A DNA stretch of 64,000 nt, taken from an uncultured Eubacteriales bacterium (lineage in GTDB: Bacteria; Bacillota; Clostridia; Oscillospirales; CAG-272). Positions 40,393 to 50,183 of this stretch are shown here, one piece after another. The notes below the pieces were generated by a model. That model made no database searches, was not told the DNA's origin, and was given only the letters and a program-made list of their open reading frames with translations. The stretch lies in NCBI GenBank assembly GCA_900545935.1, contig URAP01000005.1:1-64000 (forward strand), given 5' to 3'. Position numbers and translations under genes: made by a program. Numbering within the stretch: position 1 is the stretch's first letter; every line of letters begins with the position of its first letter.

Positions 40393-41736
40393 TTAAAAAG
40401 GCATTTTGCCCTTTTTACCGAGTAATCTCTTCATCATACGGCTGTTTCCGCCGCCGGTGAGCTGCTTCATGAGCTTGTTTGTCTGATCGAACTGCTTTAG
40501 CAGCCGATTTACCTCTTCTACCGAGGTGCCGCTGCCTGCGGCTATTCTGCGCTTGCGCGACGGATTGATTATCTCCGGCTTTTCGCGCTCCTTTGGGGTC
40601 ATCGAGCGGATGATGGCCTCGGTCCTGCCGATTGCCTTTTCATCTACCTTGATGTCCTTCATTTTTGCGCCTGCGCCGGGAAGCATTCCGAGTATCTGCT
40701 CCATGCTGCCCATGTTCTTTATCTGACCGAACTGCTCGAGATAATCGTTCAGTGTAAAGCGCGAGCGCCTGATCTTTTCTTCAAGCTCCGCAGCCTTCTT
40801 TTGGTCATACGACTGCTGCGCCTTTTCGATAAGCGAGAGCATATCGCCCATGCCGAGGATACGGCTTGCCATACGGTCGGGGTAGAACGGCTCGATCGTG
40901 TCGAGCTTTTCGCCCGTTCCGACGAATTTTATCGGTTTTCCGGTAACGTAGCGTACACTCAGTGCCGCACCGCCTCTTGTATCTCCGTCGAGCTTTGTCA
41001 GAATAACGCCGGTGATGTCGAGCAGATCGTTAAAGGACTGTGCAACATTGACCGCATCCTGACCGAGCATGGCATCGACAACGAGAAGTATTTCGGTGGG
41101 ATTTACCGCCGCCTTTATCTCCTCGAGCTCGTGCATCATGTCCTCGTCGATGTGCAGTCTGCCTGCCGTGTCGATAAAGACCATGTCGTTTCCGTGCTTT
41201 ATCGCGTGCTCCACACCCTCGCGCGCTATCTTTACGGCATCGCGCTCACCCTCGATGGCGAAAACGGGAATATCGAGCTGAGCGCCTACCACCTGCAGCT
41301 GCTTGACAGCGGCGGGACGGTAAACGTCGCAGGCGACGAGCAGAGGGCGCTTACCCTGCTTCTTGTACAAACCGGCGAGCTTTGCTGCGTGAGTGGTCTT
41401 TCCTGCGCCCTGCAGACCGGTCATCATAACGACTGTCGGAGGCTTCGAGGCTATTGTCAGCTTCGATTGCGCTCCGCCCATTGTCTCGGTGAGCTCTTCG
41501 TTTACTATCTTTATTATCTGCTGACCCGGCATCAGGCTCTCGAGCACATCCGCACCGACAGCGCGCTCGGTCACGCGCTTGATAAAGTCGCGCACGACCT
41601 TAAAGTTAACATCCGCCTCGAGCAGTGCGAGCTTTATCTCGCGCATACCCTCGCGCACATCCGCCTCGGTGAGCTTACCCTTGCTGCGAAATTTTTTAAA
41701 TGCAGCGTTCATCTTGTCTACAAGACTGTCGAACAT
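40393..41736 (-). CDS. ffh: Signal recognition particle protein Ffh
   Basis: A 447-aa GTPase that binds the SRP RNA encoded at 14369-14677. The N domain starts MFDSLVDKMNAAFKKFRSKG; the G domain has Walker A GLQGAGKTTHAAKL, VDTAGR as FIDTAGRLHIDE, and TKLDGDTRGGA. The Met-rich M domain follows (MGSMEQILGMLPGAGAKM, MTPKEREKPEII). The C-terminus GKKGKMPF is normal. It is downstream of ylxM, as in other Firmicutes. Confidence 0.98.
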   Translation of the reverse strand: MFDSLVDKMNAAFKKFRSKGKLTEADVREGMREIKLALLEADVNFKVVRDFIKRVTERAVGADVLESLMPGQQIIKIVNEELTETMGGAQSKLTIASKPPTVVMMTGLQGAGKTTHAAKLAGLYKKQGKRPLLVACDVYRPAAVKQLQVVGAQLDIPVFAIEGERDAVKIAREGVEHAIKHGNDMVFIDTAGRLHIDEDMMHELEEIKAAVNPTEILLVVDAMLGQDAVNVAQSFNDLLDITGVILTKLDGDTRGGAALSVRYVTGKPIKFVGTGEKLDTIEPFYPDRMASRILGMGDMLSLIEKAQQSYDQKKAAELEEKIRRSRFTLNDYLEQFGQIKNMGSMEQILGMLPGAGAKMKDIKVDEKAIGRTEAIIRSMTPKEREKPEIINPSRKRRIAAGSGTSVEEVNRLLKQFDQTNKLMKQLTGGGNSRMMKRLLGKKGKMPF

Positions 41737-41850
41737 AAAAAAGTATATCTCCCTTCGTCGGTGTTTTTCGTTTGTCTGCGGCGCTTCATTTCGACCGATC
41801 GACCGAAATCACTCTTCGCTCGGCTTTGCCTGCCGTGCGGCGGTAACATG

Positions 41851-42258
41851 CTATTTATACAGTTCTCCGAGCAGTCCGCACAGCTCTTTCAGCCGCTCTG
41901 TGCTCGGTTTATCCACGGACAGCTCCCGCTGCATCTGCTCGGTCAGCTCCTGCGCACGCGAGAAGCGGTGCGCGAGTCCGAGCTTTTCCTCATAGCCGTT
42001 CAGTATCGACCTTGTCTTTTCGAGCGAGGCGCGGACACCCTGCCGAGACAGACCGGTTATCTCCGCCGTCTCTCCGAGCGACAGATCGTCGCTCCAGTAT
42101 AGGTCGGCGATCTCGCGCTGTCTGTCGGTCAGCAGCTGACCGTAAAAATCAAGCAGATAGCCGAGCCGCGCGCTGTCCGGAATGTCGCCCTGCGGCAGTA
42201 TTCCCGCCGAGGCTATGCTATCGTTCTTATTACCACTATTATTATTTATCTCGCTCAC
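41851..42258 (-). CDS. YlxM family HTH protein
   Basis: About 135 aa from GTG 42258 (VSEINN). YlxM proteins act with SRP in some streptococci. The core YLLDFYGQLLTDRQREIADL then DDLSLGETAEITGLSRQGVR is the sigma-like HTH. The longer frame to ATG 42306 is ruled out because the -10 box (42302-42297) overlaps it. An AGAGG lies just before the GTG, but the gap of two bases is short, so the start is not firm. It is the first gene before ffh. Confidence 0.85.
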   Translation of the reverse strand: MSEINNNSGNKNDSIASAGILPQGDIPDSARLGYLLDFYGQLLTDRQREIADLYWSDDLSLGETAEITGLSRQGVRASLEKTRSILNGYEEKLGLAHRFSRAQELTEQMQRELSVDKPSTERLKELCGLLGELYK

Positions 42259-42274
42259 ATCCTCTATGATCAGG

Positions 42275-42325
42275 TGTAAAGCAAAACGCTTTACAGAGTA
42301 TATCATTTTTTACTCACTCTGTCAA
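42275..42325 (-). promoter_or_regulatory. ylxM-ffh promoter with perfect palindrome at the start site
   Basis: TTGACA (42325-42320), 17 nt, TATACT (42302-42297). Over the predicted start is TGTAAAGC-AAAAC-GCTTTACA (42275-42295), a perfect 8-bp inverted repeat. It could be an operator or a 5' stabilising hairpin. Confidence 0.8.
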
Positions 42326-42514
42326 GCGTTTTTTAAAAAAATAATTTCATAAGACAGTATATTAGAGGAATCTTGCAGTTTTTTAATTAGCCGGTTGAAA
42401 AAATACGCGAACATGTTTATAATTGTAGTATAATTACATATTTTATTCTCCTGCGCACAGCTCGCATACCGGCGCGGACACGATCTGATTTTAACGGAAA
42501 ACGGAGGCGGTAGA

Positions 42515-43228
42515 ATGACCGATACGGTCACACTTATACTCGAAATTATCGGAACGATAGCATTTGCTATATCCGGAGCACTCGTCGGCATAGAAAAGCG
42601 AATGGATATTCTCGGTGTGGCGATACTCGGCGCAACGACGGCGGTCGGCGGCGGAATAATGCGCGACCTGCTGCTCGGCAGTACTCCGCCGCAGGCACTG
42701 CAGCATCCGCTGTATCTGATAATCGCTGTCTGCTCGGCGATAGTTATCTTCTTCTCGCGCATTCGCTCGGCGCTTCGCCGAAACCGTGTGCTCTTTGACG
42801 CTGTGCTTCTCGTAATGGATTCAATAGGACTTGGCGTGTTTACCTCGGTCGGTATCGGAGCTGCAAAGCAGCTCGGCAGCGGCATGTTCATATCGGCTTT
42901 TGTCGGCGTTGTTACCGGAGTCGGCGGCGGGGTCATGCGTGATATAATGAGCGGAGACATTCCGTTTGTTTTCAGAAAGTATTTTTACTGCTCAGCCTCG
43001 ATAATCGGCGCGGTCGTTACCGCTGCGCTGTGGGACACGATAGGGGCTGTTCCGGCGATGCTGCTCGGCGCCGCCGTGATCGTTCTGCTCAGGTTCCTTG
43101 CGGCTCGGTTCAGATGGCGGCTTCCGCGCGCCGTGACCGACGGTGATATTGATGCGGGCGACCTCACGGTGCGTCGGACATCGGCTGACGGTAGGGAGGA
43201 CGGCAGCGCAGACGACAAACGCGGCTGA
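42515..43228 (+). CDS. TRIC cation channel family (UPF0126) protein
   Basis: A 237-aa membrane protein with about seven hydrophobic segments. The repeated GTIAFAISGALVGIEKRMDI then GGGIMRDLLLGSTPP and the second-repeat GGGVMRDIMSGDIPFVF identify the YadS/TRIC family (trimeric intracellular cation channel). The C-terminal 40 residues are hydrophilic. GGAGGCGGTAGA precedes the ATG. It stands alone, divergent from ylxM. Confidence 0.92.
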   Translation: MTDTVTLILEIIGTIAFAISGALVGIEKRMDILGVAILGATTAVGGGIMRDLLLGSTPPQALQHPLYLIIAVCSAIVIFFSRIRSALRRNRVLFDAVLLVMDSIGLGVFTSVGIGAAKQLGSGMFISAFVGVVTGVGGGVMRDIMSGDIPFVFRKYFYCSASIIGAVVTAALWDTIGAVPAMLLGAAVIVLLRFLAARFRWRLPRAVTDGDIDAGDLTVRRTSADGREDGSADDKRG

Positions 43229-43322
43229 TGAAGTTAAATACGAATAGAGCGGCTCGATTCGGAGGGCTTTTCATTGTCACGTCAGCGGCGCAAAAAAGCT
43301 GTTCTGCGGAGACAATTCCGCC

Positions 43323-43351
43323 TTGACAAACGCAGATAAATGGTGTACACT
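43323..43351 (+). promoter_or_regulatory. Promoter of the yicC-remA-gmk operon
   Basis: TTGACA (43323-43328), 17 nt, TACACT (43346-43351), about 60 nt before the chosen yicC start. Confidence 0.7.
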
Positions 43352-43418
43352 ATACATGATAGGAATGTATGATGACGTAGTGTTATCTTTTTCCGAAAGC
43401 AAGGCAGAGGAGGCAGGC

Positions 43419-44306
43419 ATGGCAAGGAGTATGACCGCCTTCGGCAGATGCAGCGACATTGTCGGAGGAAAGAGTATAACGGTCGAGCTGAAAAGCGTAA
43501 ACAACCGTTTTCTTGACTGCAATTCCCGTGTGCCGAGAGCATACGGCGCTGTCGAGGAGCGGATAAAACCGTATCTTCAGTCTCGCGGAGTCGTTCGCGG
43601 CAAGGTGGATGTTTTCGTTTCGGTAATACGGATCGACGGCGGCGAGACCGAGCTTGCGCTCGACGGAGAATATCTGCGAAGATATATAGAACTGCTTCGG
43701 CAGATGCGCGATGAGTACGGGCTGCGTGACGATATCAGCGTGATGACGGTCGCCGCGAACCGTGATATCTTCACCGAGACCGAGAGCGGAGCAACCGAGC
43801 AGGATACCGAGGATATAATGAGCGTTATATCACGCGCGGTCGATACCTTTATTGCCATGCGTATAGCTGAGGGCGAAAATATCTGCCGCGACCTCTGCAA
43901 AAAGCTCGAGCATCTCGGCGCGCTTGTCGGCGAGATAGAGCGCGAGGAGCCGAGAATGAACGAGGCATATCGTGCCCGCCTCGAGGCTAAGCTGCGTGCT
44001 GTGCTTGAGGGTCGCGGAGCAGGCGCTCCGGACGAGGCGAGGATAATCACCGAGTGCGCGATCTTTGCGGACAAGGTGGCGGTCGATGAGGAAACAGTCC
44101 GGCTGCACAGCCATCTCGACGCTTTCGGCACTGCGCTCTCATCGAATGATGCTGTCGGCAGACGGCTCGACTTTCTCGTTCAGGAGATCGGCCGTGAAAT
44201 AAATACTATCGGGAGCAAGGTGTCGGATGTTCATATGACCGATACCGTAGTCGAGATGAAGAGCGAGCTTGAGCGCATAAGAGAGCAGGTTCAGAACCTC
44301 GAATAA
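43419..44306 (+). CDS. YicC/YloC family endoribonuclease
   Basis: A 295-aa protein starting at ATG 43419 (MARSMTAFGR) behind GAGGAGGCAGGC; the upstream frame to 43323 lies inside the promoter. The N-terminal VELKSVNNRFLD and the C-terminal GRRLDFLVQEIGREINTIGSK with VEMKSELERIREQVQNLE are the YicC hallmarks. E. coli YicC is an endoribonuclease. It is first in the yicC-remA-gmk-rpoZ-priA-def-fmt-rsmB order. Confidence 0.95.
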   Translation: MARSMTAFGRCSDIVGGKSITVELKSVNNRFLDCNSRVPRAYGAVEERIKPYLQSRGVVRGKVDVFVSVIRIDGGETELALDGEYLRRYIELLRQMRDEYGLRDDISVMTVAANRDIFTETESGATEQDTEDIMSVISRAVDTFIAMRIAEGENICRDLCKKLEHLGALVGEIEREEPRMNEAYRARLEAKLRAVLEGRGAGAPDEARIITECAIFADKVAVDEETVRLHSHLDAFGTALSSNDAVGRRLDFLVQEIGREINTIGSKVSDVHMTDTVVEMKSELERIREQVQNLE

Positions 44307-44338
44307 GAATTCCACCCACGACCGACAGAGGTTAGTTT

Positions 44339-44605
44339 ATGAGATTTATCAATATAGGCTTCGGAAACATGGTTGCCGCTCATAGAGTGGTGACGCTCGT
44401 CAGCCCCGATTCATCGCCGATAAAACGAATGGTGCAGGATGCCAAGGATACCGGCAGGGCGATAGACGTTACCTGCGGCAGACGGACCCGCTCGGTAATA
44501 GTTACCGACAGTGAGCATGTTATCCTGTCCGCCGTTCAGCCCGAAACGATCGCGGGCAGACTTAACGACACAGAGCCTGACGACGCAGACCCGGAGGAGC
44601 TTTAA
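44339..44605 (+). CDS. RemA/DUF370 family regulator
   Basis: An 88-aa protein: MRFINIGFGNMVAAHRVVTL, PIKRMVQDAKDTGRAIDVTC and RTRSVIVTDSEHVILSAVQP are the DUF370 pattern. RemA of B. subtilis is a DNA-binding matrix regulator. Its position between yicC and gmk is conserved. An acidic C-terminal tail is slightly longer than usual. Confidence 0.92.
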   Translation: MRFINIGFGNMVAAHRVVTLVSPDSSPIKRMVQDAKDTGRAIDVTCGRRTRSVIVTDSEHVILSAVQPETIAGRLNDTEPDDADPEEL

Positions 44606-44833
44606 GGGCAGCCGGAGTGTCGGTACAGACCGTCTAAGGTGCTTACCGCGGTGTTCTGTCGCAGCCTCGGAGCGGTGTTGATCGCCGTCGGATAGATACG
44701 TAAATATATAACGGCGGCATCTGTATCGGAAGATTTGATTTGATATAACTTTTAATTTGTCGGCACATAGAGCCGTGCTCGTCCGGATAGGTCGGGACAG
44801 AACGGCACGGCTGCGAGCCGATAGCAATACCAG
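44606..44833 (+). other. Gap before gmk with a hairpin
   Basis: A 228-nt gap inside an otherwise compact operon. AGCCGTGC (44771-44778) pairs with GCACGGCT (44805-44812) to form a stem; no T-run follows, so it may be a processing or leader hairpin. No gene is visible. Confidence 0.5.
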
Positions 44834-45490
44834 ATGAAAGGAAGCTTTCGGACGACGAAAGCTATGGTCAGAGGCATGGGTAATCCGAGCGACCTCATTT
44901 TTGTAATATCGGGGCCCTCCGGCAGTGGCAAGGGCACCATCATCGAGCTGCTGATCGGAAAGATCGGGTGCAGAAAGGCTGTCTCGGTAACTACGCGCTC
45001 ACCGCGAAAGGGCGAGATCGACGGGCGCGATTATTACTTTATAACGCGAAAGCGCTTCGACGAAATGGTCGGAGCGGGCGAGCTCGCCGAGTATAATTAT
45101 TACAGCGGAAACGGTTACGGAACACCGAAATACGAAATCGAAAACGCTGTCAAAAACGATATCAGGCTGATTCTCGATGTAGATGTTCACGGCGCGGAGA
45201 ATATAGCTAAGATATATCCGTCGGTACGGCGTGTATTTATAATTCCGCCGTGCGCCTCCGAGCAGCGCAGACGGCTCGAGGGCAGGGGTACGAATTCCAA
45301 GGCATCGGTCGACGATCGTATGCGGATAACCCGCGACGAGCTTGCAAGATGGAAAGAATATGACTGTATCATCGTCAACGAGCACGGCGCTACCGAGCGC
45401 GCGGCGAATGAGATGATAGGCGTGATGAACGGCTTCATTCCGGATCAGAGCGGTATAGAGGAGCTTATCGAGCATTATTTCGACCGCTGA
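44834..45490 (+). CDS. gmk: Guanylate kinase
   Basis: About 218 aa; phosphorylates GMP to GDP. Walker A is ISGPSGSGKGT, then VTTRSPRKGEIDGRDYYF, GELAEYNYYSGNGYGTPK and LDVDVHGAENI. The start is uncertain: ATG 44834, ATG 44864 (MVRG) or ATG 44876 (MGNPSDL). The last two match the family N-terminus better, but none has a clear ribosome-binding site. The hairpin GAAGCTTTCG/CGAAAGCT lies between the first two starts. Confidence 0.94.
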   Translation: MKGSFRTTKAMVRGMGNPSDLIFVISGPSGSGKGTIIELLIGKIGCRKAVSVTTRSPRKGEIDGRDYYFITRKRFDEMVGAGELAEYNYYSGNGYGTPKYEIENAVKNDIRLILDVDVHGAENIAKIYPSVRRVFIIPPCASEQRRRLEGRGTNSKASVDDRMRITRDELARWKEYDCIIVNEHGATERAANEMIGVMNGFIPDQSGIEELIEHYFDR

Positions 45491-45577
45491 GACGGGTAAT
45501 GCGGGCTGAGCCGACCGACGATGTACGGCAGTCGGCGGCAGATGAAAGAATATATTATTGAAAGGCATGGTATAAAA

Positions 45578-45856
45578 ATGTTACATCCAACAGCAGACGA
45601 ATTGTGCGGAGGAAAGTATAACCGTTATGTAGTAGTCACCGCCACGGCAAAGTGTGCGCGTCTCGTTACCGACGAGTACTGTCGTTCGCGTGAAAATGCG
45701 GAGCGTGCTATCGCGTCCAAGGAGACCGATAAGAGCATTGCTTCGATGATAAACCGTGAGATCCGTGACGAAAAGGCGGTAAAGTGCGCCATAAAGCGTC
45801 TCTCGGACGGCGAGTATAAGATAATTGATTCGACCGTCCCTAAAGAGGATAAATGA
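45578..45856 (+). CDS. rpoZ: RNA polymerase omega subunit
   Basis: About 92 aa from ATG 45578 (MLHPTADELCGG). The block YNRYVVVTATAKCARLVTDE, then KSIASMINREIRDEKAVKCA, is the omega family. The frame is open further upstream, but MLHP fits the family start. The stop overlaps priA (ATGA), the usual order. Confidence 0.93.
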   Translation: MLHPTADELCGGKYNRYVVVTATAKCARLVTDEYCRSRENAERAIASKETDKSIASMINREIRDEKAVKCAIKRLSDGEYKIIDSTVPKEDK

Positions 45857-48663
45857 GCTCGGGGCGTGAGGTCACGTCTGTAAACGAATATCCGACTGCC
45901 GACGGAAATGTCGGTGCGGCGGGCGGCAGAGACGTGCTTTATGCGCAGGTCTGCCCCCTTGATCTGCCGTACCGCGCCGCTCGGCTTTTTGACTATAAGG
46001 TACCTACGGAGCTGAGAGGGGTTCTCCGACGAGGCGATTTTGTTACCGTTCCGTTCGGGCAGGGGAATCGTCCGTGCACCGCACTCGTAATGAGCGTGTC
46101 CGACGTACCGTCGCCTCGTGAGGGAGGCGGCATGCCGAGATATAAGGAGCTGTGCGACCTGCTGGGTACGGAGCTTCATCTGCCGGAGGATCTTCTCGGG
46201 CTGGTGCTTTACATGCAGGAGCATCTTTTCTGCTCGATAGGCGAGGCGGTGTATGCGATAATACCGGCATTTATGCTCGGTCGTGCGGACAGAGAATATA
46301 TTCTGACCGAGCGCGGCAGGGCGCTCATCTACGGTGAGACCAATGTCCTGCCCGGCTCGGAAACGAGCGATTCGGATTCAGCCTGCGAAGCTGATGCATT
46401 ATCACATGCCGACGCCTACGGTGTACCGAGCGGTATACCGCTCGGCGCTTCTGACAGCACGTCGGATAATCGGGTTTCACTGACCCCGACAGAGCGCCGT
46501 GCGCTTTCGCTGCTTGCCGCGACCGGAACGCGCTCGGGTACTGTGCGTGTATCGTCGGTCCCGGAGCAGTCGCTGCGCCGGGCTCTTGCAAGTCTCGAGG
46601 AGCGGGGCTGCGCCTCTTCTTCTATTGTTGTCAAGAGGATAGGTAAGAGCTATGTTGAGACTGCTCGGCTTGCGATCGCGTCGAAAACGGCTGAGTCGGA
46701 GGCTGCACGGCTCGAGCGTCGCGCACCGGTAATGGCGGCTATACTGCGCCGGCTGTGCGATGAGCCGGAGGGCATCAAGCTCGAGCGGCTCTGCGCAGAG
46801 CTTGAATGCGACCGTGCTGCGGTCCTTCGTCTTGTAAAAAAGGGGCTTGCGCAGCTCGAAAAGCGCGAGAGCTACCGTTCGTTTTTACCGTCCTCTGCTG
46901 CCGATATTACAAGCTCGAATAATAACAAATGCGTCTCCGAGCATGCGCTCGCGGCACCTGTCGACAGCGTTGAACGAACCGACGATATAGGAGCATCGGG
47001 CGAGCCGAATAAAAGCTCGGATCCCGCGCTCAGCGCGCTTTCACCTGCTCAGCAGCGGGCATACGATCAGCTTGAGGCGCGTTATTCGCTCGGCAATGCA
47101 TGCGCGTCGCTTATGTACGGAGTTACCGGCAGCGGAAAGACGCGTGTTATCAAGGCTATGATAGACCGTGTGCTTGCCGACGGCAGACAGGTGATCGTGC
47201 TTGTACCGGAAATATCGCTCACGCCGCAGACGGTTTCGTATTTCAGCGGTGTTTACGGTGACAGAACGGTGGTCATTCATTCTATGCTGTCGCACGGCGA
47301 GCGATATGATGCATATCGCCGTATAAAGCGGGGAGAGGCGCGGATATGTATCGGAACGCGCTCGGCTGTCTTTGCACCGTTCGACAATATCGGTCTTATC
47401 GTCATAGACGAGGAGCAGGAGCATACCTACAAGTCCGACTCCTCACCGAGATACCATGCGCGGGATATTGCCGCATATCGCTGCGGCAGACACCGTGCCA
47501 TGATGCTGCTCGCGTCGGCTACTCCGTCGGTGGAGAGCTTTTATAAGGCGGAGTGCGGCAGATATCAGCTTGTCAGGCTGGATGAGCGTTACAGCGGCAC
47601 TCCGATGCCTCAGGTCACGGTATCCGGCGTTGCCGCCGACCTGCGCTGCGGCGTGCTAATCGGTCGCGAGCTTGATGAGAGTATAAGGCAGACGCTCGAG
47701 GCACACCGTCAGATCATTCTGTTTATGAATAGGCGAGGGTACAATCATTTTATGATATGCCCATCCTGCCGTGAGGCGGTGCACTGTCCGAATTGCAGCG
47801 TTTCTATGACCTATCATGCCGGACGCACCGGAGATGAGCTTATCTGTCATTTCTGCGGACACCGCGAGCGGATACCCGAGAAATGTCCATCATGCGGCAG
47901 CGAGCATATGACTCGTGTCGGATTCGGCATTCAGCGTGTGGAGGAGGAGCTTAAAACGCGTTATCCTTCCGCGCGCATACTTCGGATGGATGCGGACACC
48001 ACCTCTGCAAAGAACTCTTTTTACGATATGCTCGAGCGCTTTCGCGCGCACGAGTACGATATTCTGCTCGGTACGCAGATGGTCACTAAGGGACACGATT
48101 TCCCTGCCGTCGACGTGTCCGGAGTCATTCTTGCGGATACCGCGCTGTATCTTGAGGACTTCAGAGCGAGCGAGCGTGCATTTTCTATGATGACGCAGCT
48201 CGTCGGCAGAGCCGGACGCGCGGGACAGCAGGGCAGGGCGGTCATTCAGACCTGCAATCCCGATCATCCCGTTATTGACTATGCCTCGCGTCAGGATTAC
48301 GATGCGTTTTATAAGAGCGAGATAGCCTACCGCCGAGCGATGCTCTTCCCCCCGTTCTGCCATATTGCGCTGATATCGGTGACCGGAGAGGACGAGCGCT
48401 CGGTTATGGAGACGAGCACAGGTCTGTATACATTGCTGACCGACCTGATAGGCGGCGAATATCGTGATGTGGCGTTGATATGCTTCGGTCCGTTCGAGGC
48501 GGCGGTCTACCGTGTAAACCGCACGTTTAGGTACAGAATAGTGTGCAAGATAAAGCAGGGCAGCCGCACGCGCGAGCTTCTCCGTCGATTACTGAATTTC
48601 GGCGGCGAAAAGGGGATAGGCGGCTGTACCATAGCTGTGGATATTGACCCGGATACCGTGTGA
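45853..48663 (+). CDS. priA: Primosomal protein N' (replication restart helicase PriA)
   Basis: A 936-aa helicase, longer than the usual 730-820. The 3'BD domain starts LDLPYRAARLFDYKVPTELR; Walker A is GVTGSGKTRV, DEAH-type motif VIDEEQEHTYK, and ASATPSVESF. The zinc module has CPSCREAVHCPNCSVSMTYH, CHFCGH and CPSCGSEHM. The late helicase motif TQLVGRAGRAGQQGRAVIQT is present. Two Ser/Asp/Ala-rich insertions (about 165-210 and 355-400) account for the extra length. Translationally coupled to rpoZ. Confidence 0.96.
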   Translation: MSSGREVTSVNEYPTADGNVGAAGGRDVLYAQVCPLDLPYRAARLFDYKVPTELRGVLRRGDFVTVPFGQGNRPCTALVMSVSDVPSPREGGGMPRYKELCDLLGTELHLPEDLLGLVLYMQEHLFCSIGEAVYAIIPAFMLGRADREYILTERGRALIYGETNVLPGSETSDSDSACEADALSHADAYGVPSGIPLGASDSTSDNRVSLTPTERRALSLLAATGTRSGTVRVSSVPEQSLRRALASLEERGCASSSIVVKRIGKSYVETARLAIASKTAESEAARLERRAPVMAAILRRLCDEPEGIKLERLCAELECDRAAVLRLVKKGLAQLEKRESYRSFLPSSAADITSSNNNKCVSEHALAAPVDSVERTDDIGASGEPNKSSDPALSALSPAQQRAYDQLEARYSLGNACASLMYGVTGSGKTRVIKAMIDRVLADGRQVIVLVPEISLTPQTVSYFSGVYGDRTVVIHSMLSHGERYDAYRRIKRGEARICIGTRSAVFAPFDNIGLIVIDEEQEHTYKSDSSPRYHARDIAAYRCGRHRAMMLLASATPSVESFYKAECGRYQLVRLDERYSGTPMPQVTVSGVAADLRCGVLIGRELDESIRQTLEAHRQIILFMNRRGYNHFMICPSCREAVHCPNCSVSMTYHAGRTGDELICHFCGHRERIPEKCPSCGSEHMTRVGFGIQRVEEELKTRYPSARILRMDADTTSAKNSFYDMLERFRAHEYDILLGTQMVTKGHDFPAVDVSGVILADTALYLEDFRASERAFSMMTQLVGRAGRAGQQGRAVIQTCNPDHPVIDYASRQDYDAFYKSEIAYRRAMLFPPFCHIALISVTGEDERSVMETSTGLYTLLTDLIGGEYRDVALICFGPFEAAVYRVNRTFRYRIVCKIKQGSRTRELLRRLLNFGGEKGIGGCTIAVDIDPDTV

Positions 48664-48688
48664 ACCGGGAGGAAAGGAAATTATTAAT

Positions 48689-49174
48689 ATGGCACTGCTT
48701 AATATAGTAAAGGAGGGTGACCCCGTACTGCGCGGTGTATGCCGTGAGGTCACCGAGATAACACCGAGGATACTTACCCTCCTCGATGATATGCGTGAGA
48801 CCCTTGCCAAGGCAGAGGGTGTAGGACTTGCGGCACCGCAGGTAGGAGTGCGACGCAGAATCGTACTTGTCGAGCATGATAAGGCAGGCGTTCTCGAGAT
48901 GATAAATCCGGTTATTCTGAAAGCCTCCGAGGAGCATCAGCAGGAGATGGAGGGCTGTCTCTCCGTCCCCGGTGTATGGGCTATCACCGACCGTCCGATG
49001 ACCGTTACCGTCCGCGCAATGAACCGTAAGGGCGAGTATTTTTCGATCTCCGGCACCGGTCTGACCGCGCGCTGCTTCTGCCACGAGATAGACCATCTCG
49101 ACGGAAAGCTGTTTACCGATAATGCCGTTCACGTGCTGACTCCCGAGGAGATGCGCGAGCTCGAGCGTGAATAA
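48689..49174 (+). CDS. def: Peptide deformylase
   Basis: About 161 aa from ATG 48689 (MALLNIVKEGDPVLR) behind GGAAAGGAAATTATTA. The three motifs are GVGLAAPQVG, EGCLSVPG and HEIDHLDG, with the metal-binding Cys and two His all in place. It removes the N-terminal formyl group in partnership with Fmt, encoded next. Confidence 0.97.
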   Translation: MALLNIVKEGDPVLRGVCREVTEITPRILTLLDDMRETLAKAEGVGLAAPQVGVRRRIVLVEHDKAGVLEMINPVILKASEEHQQEMEGCLSVPGVWAITDRPMTVTVRAMNRKGEYFSISGTGLTARCFCHEIDHLDGKLFTDNAVHVLTPEEMRELERE

Positions 49175-49238
49175 AAGTGCAGTACATCGCAATTCTTCGC
49201 CCGCAGGGCAACAAATCAAAGGCTGAGAGGTATCTTAC

Positions 49239-50183
49239 GTGAAAGTTTTGTTTATGGGTACACCGGATTTTGCCGCTGCGGCGCTTAGCCGCATAGCCGA
49301 GTCGGGATATGAAGTAGTCGGTGCAGTGACGCAGCCGGACAAGCCTAAGGGAAGGGGAATGACCATGCTGCCTCCGCCGGTCAAGGTGGCTGCGCAGGAG
49401 CTCGGAGTACCGGTCCTTCAGCCTGAGAGGCTGCGAGAGGGACAGTTTACTCCGTGCCTTGAACAGCTGAAGCCTGATGTTATCGTCGTTGCAGCGTACG
49501 GAAAGCTATTGCCCGAATATATCCTCTCGTATCCGCGATACGGCTGTATCAATATTCATGCCTCTTTGCTCCCGCGCTGGCGCGGAGCCGCACCGATACA
49601 GCGCTGTATAATGGCGGGAGACCGCATTAGCGGCGTTACGACCATGCAGATGGACGCCGGGCTTGATACCGGAGATATGCTTGAGTCGGCGCAGACTCCG
49701 ATTACCGATACGGATAATTTTGAATCGCTTCATGACCGCCTTGCAGAGCTCGGCGCCGAGCTTATTGTTTCGACGCTGCGCGGTATCGAGAGCGGAACGC
49801 TCAAGCCTACGCCTCAGCCCGAGGAAGGTATTACCTACGCCGAGAAGATCGGCAAAGATGATATTAGGATAGATCTTTCGCTGCCCGCGCGGCAGCTTGT
49901 CGATATCATTCGGGGACTTTCGCCCGTGCCGCTTGCGCGTGTAAGATGCCGCGGAAGGCTGCTCAAACTCGTGTCGGCGGGACTCTCCCCGCATACCGGC
50001 GCAAATGCCGAGGTCGGTGAGGTCATTTCGCTTGACGGCGGCGCGATACACATCCGCGTCGGAGACGGTGCGATAGCGGTAACCGAGCTTGTCCCGGAGG
50101 GAAAAAAGCGCATGCGCGCCTCGGACTTTATAAACGGCAGAGGTATTACCGTCGGCGATGTGCTGACCGGAGACGGCGAATGA
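49239..50183 (+). CDS. fmt: Methionyl-tRNA formyltransferase
   Basis: A 314-aa enzyme. KVLFMGTPDFAAAALSRIAE, QPDKPKGRGMTMLPPPVK, the catalytic INIHASLLPRWRGAAPIQR and ITDTDNFESLHDRLAELGAE match the family. The start is GTG 49239. The stop overlaps rsmB by 4 nt. Confidence 0.97.
   Translation: MKVLFMGTPDFAAAALSRIAESGYEVVGAVTQPDKPKGRGMTMLPPPVKVAAQELGVPVLQPERLREGQFTPCLEQLKPDVIVVAAYGKLLPEYILSYPRYGCINIHASLLPRWRGAAPIQRCIMAGDRISGVTTMQMDAGLDTGDMLESAQTPITDTDNFESLHDRLAELGAELIVSTLRGIESGTLKPTPQPEEGITYAEKIGKDDIRIDLSLPARQLVDIIRGLSPVPLARVRCRGRLLKLVSAGLSPHTGANAEVGEVISLDGGAIHIRVGDGAIAVTELVPEGKKRMRASDFINGRGITVGDVLTGDGE

Noticed and set aside
40801..42102. A 433-codon open frame on the plus strand
   Set aside because: Antisense to ffh and ylxM; composition mirrors the real genes.
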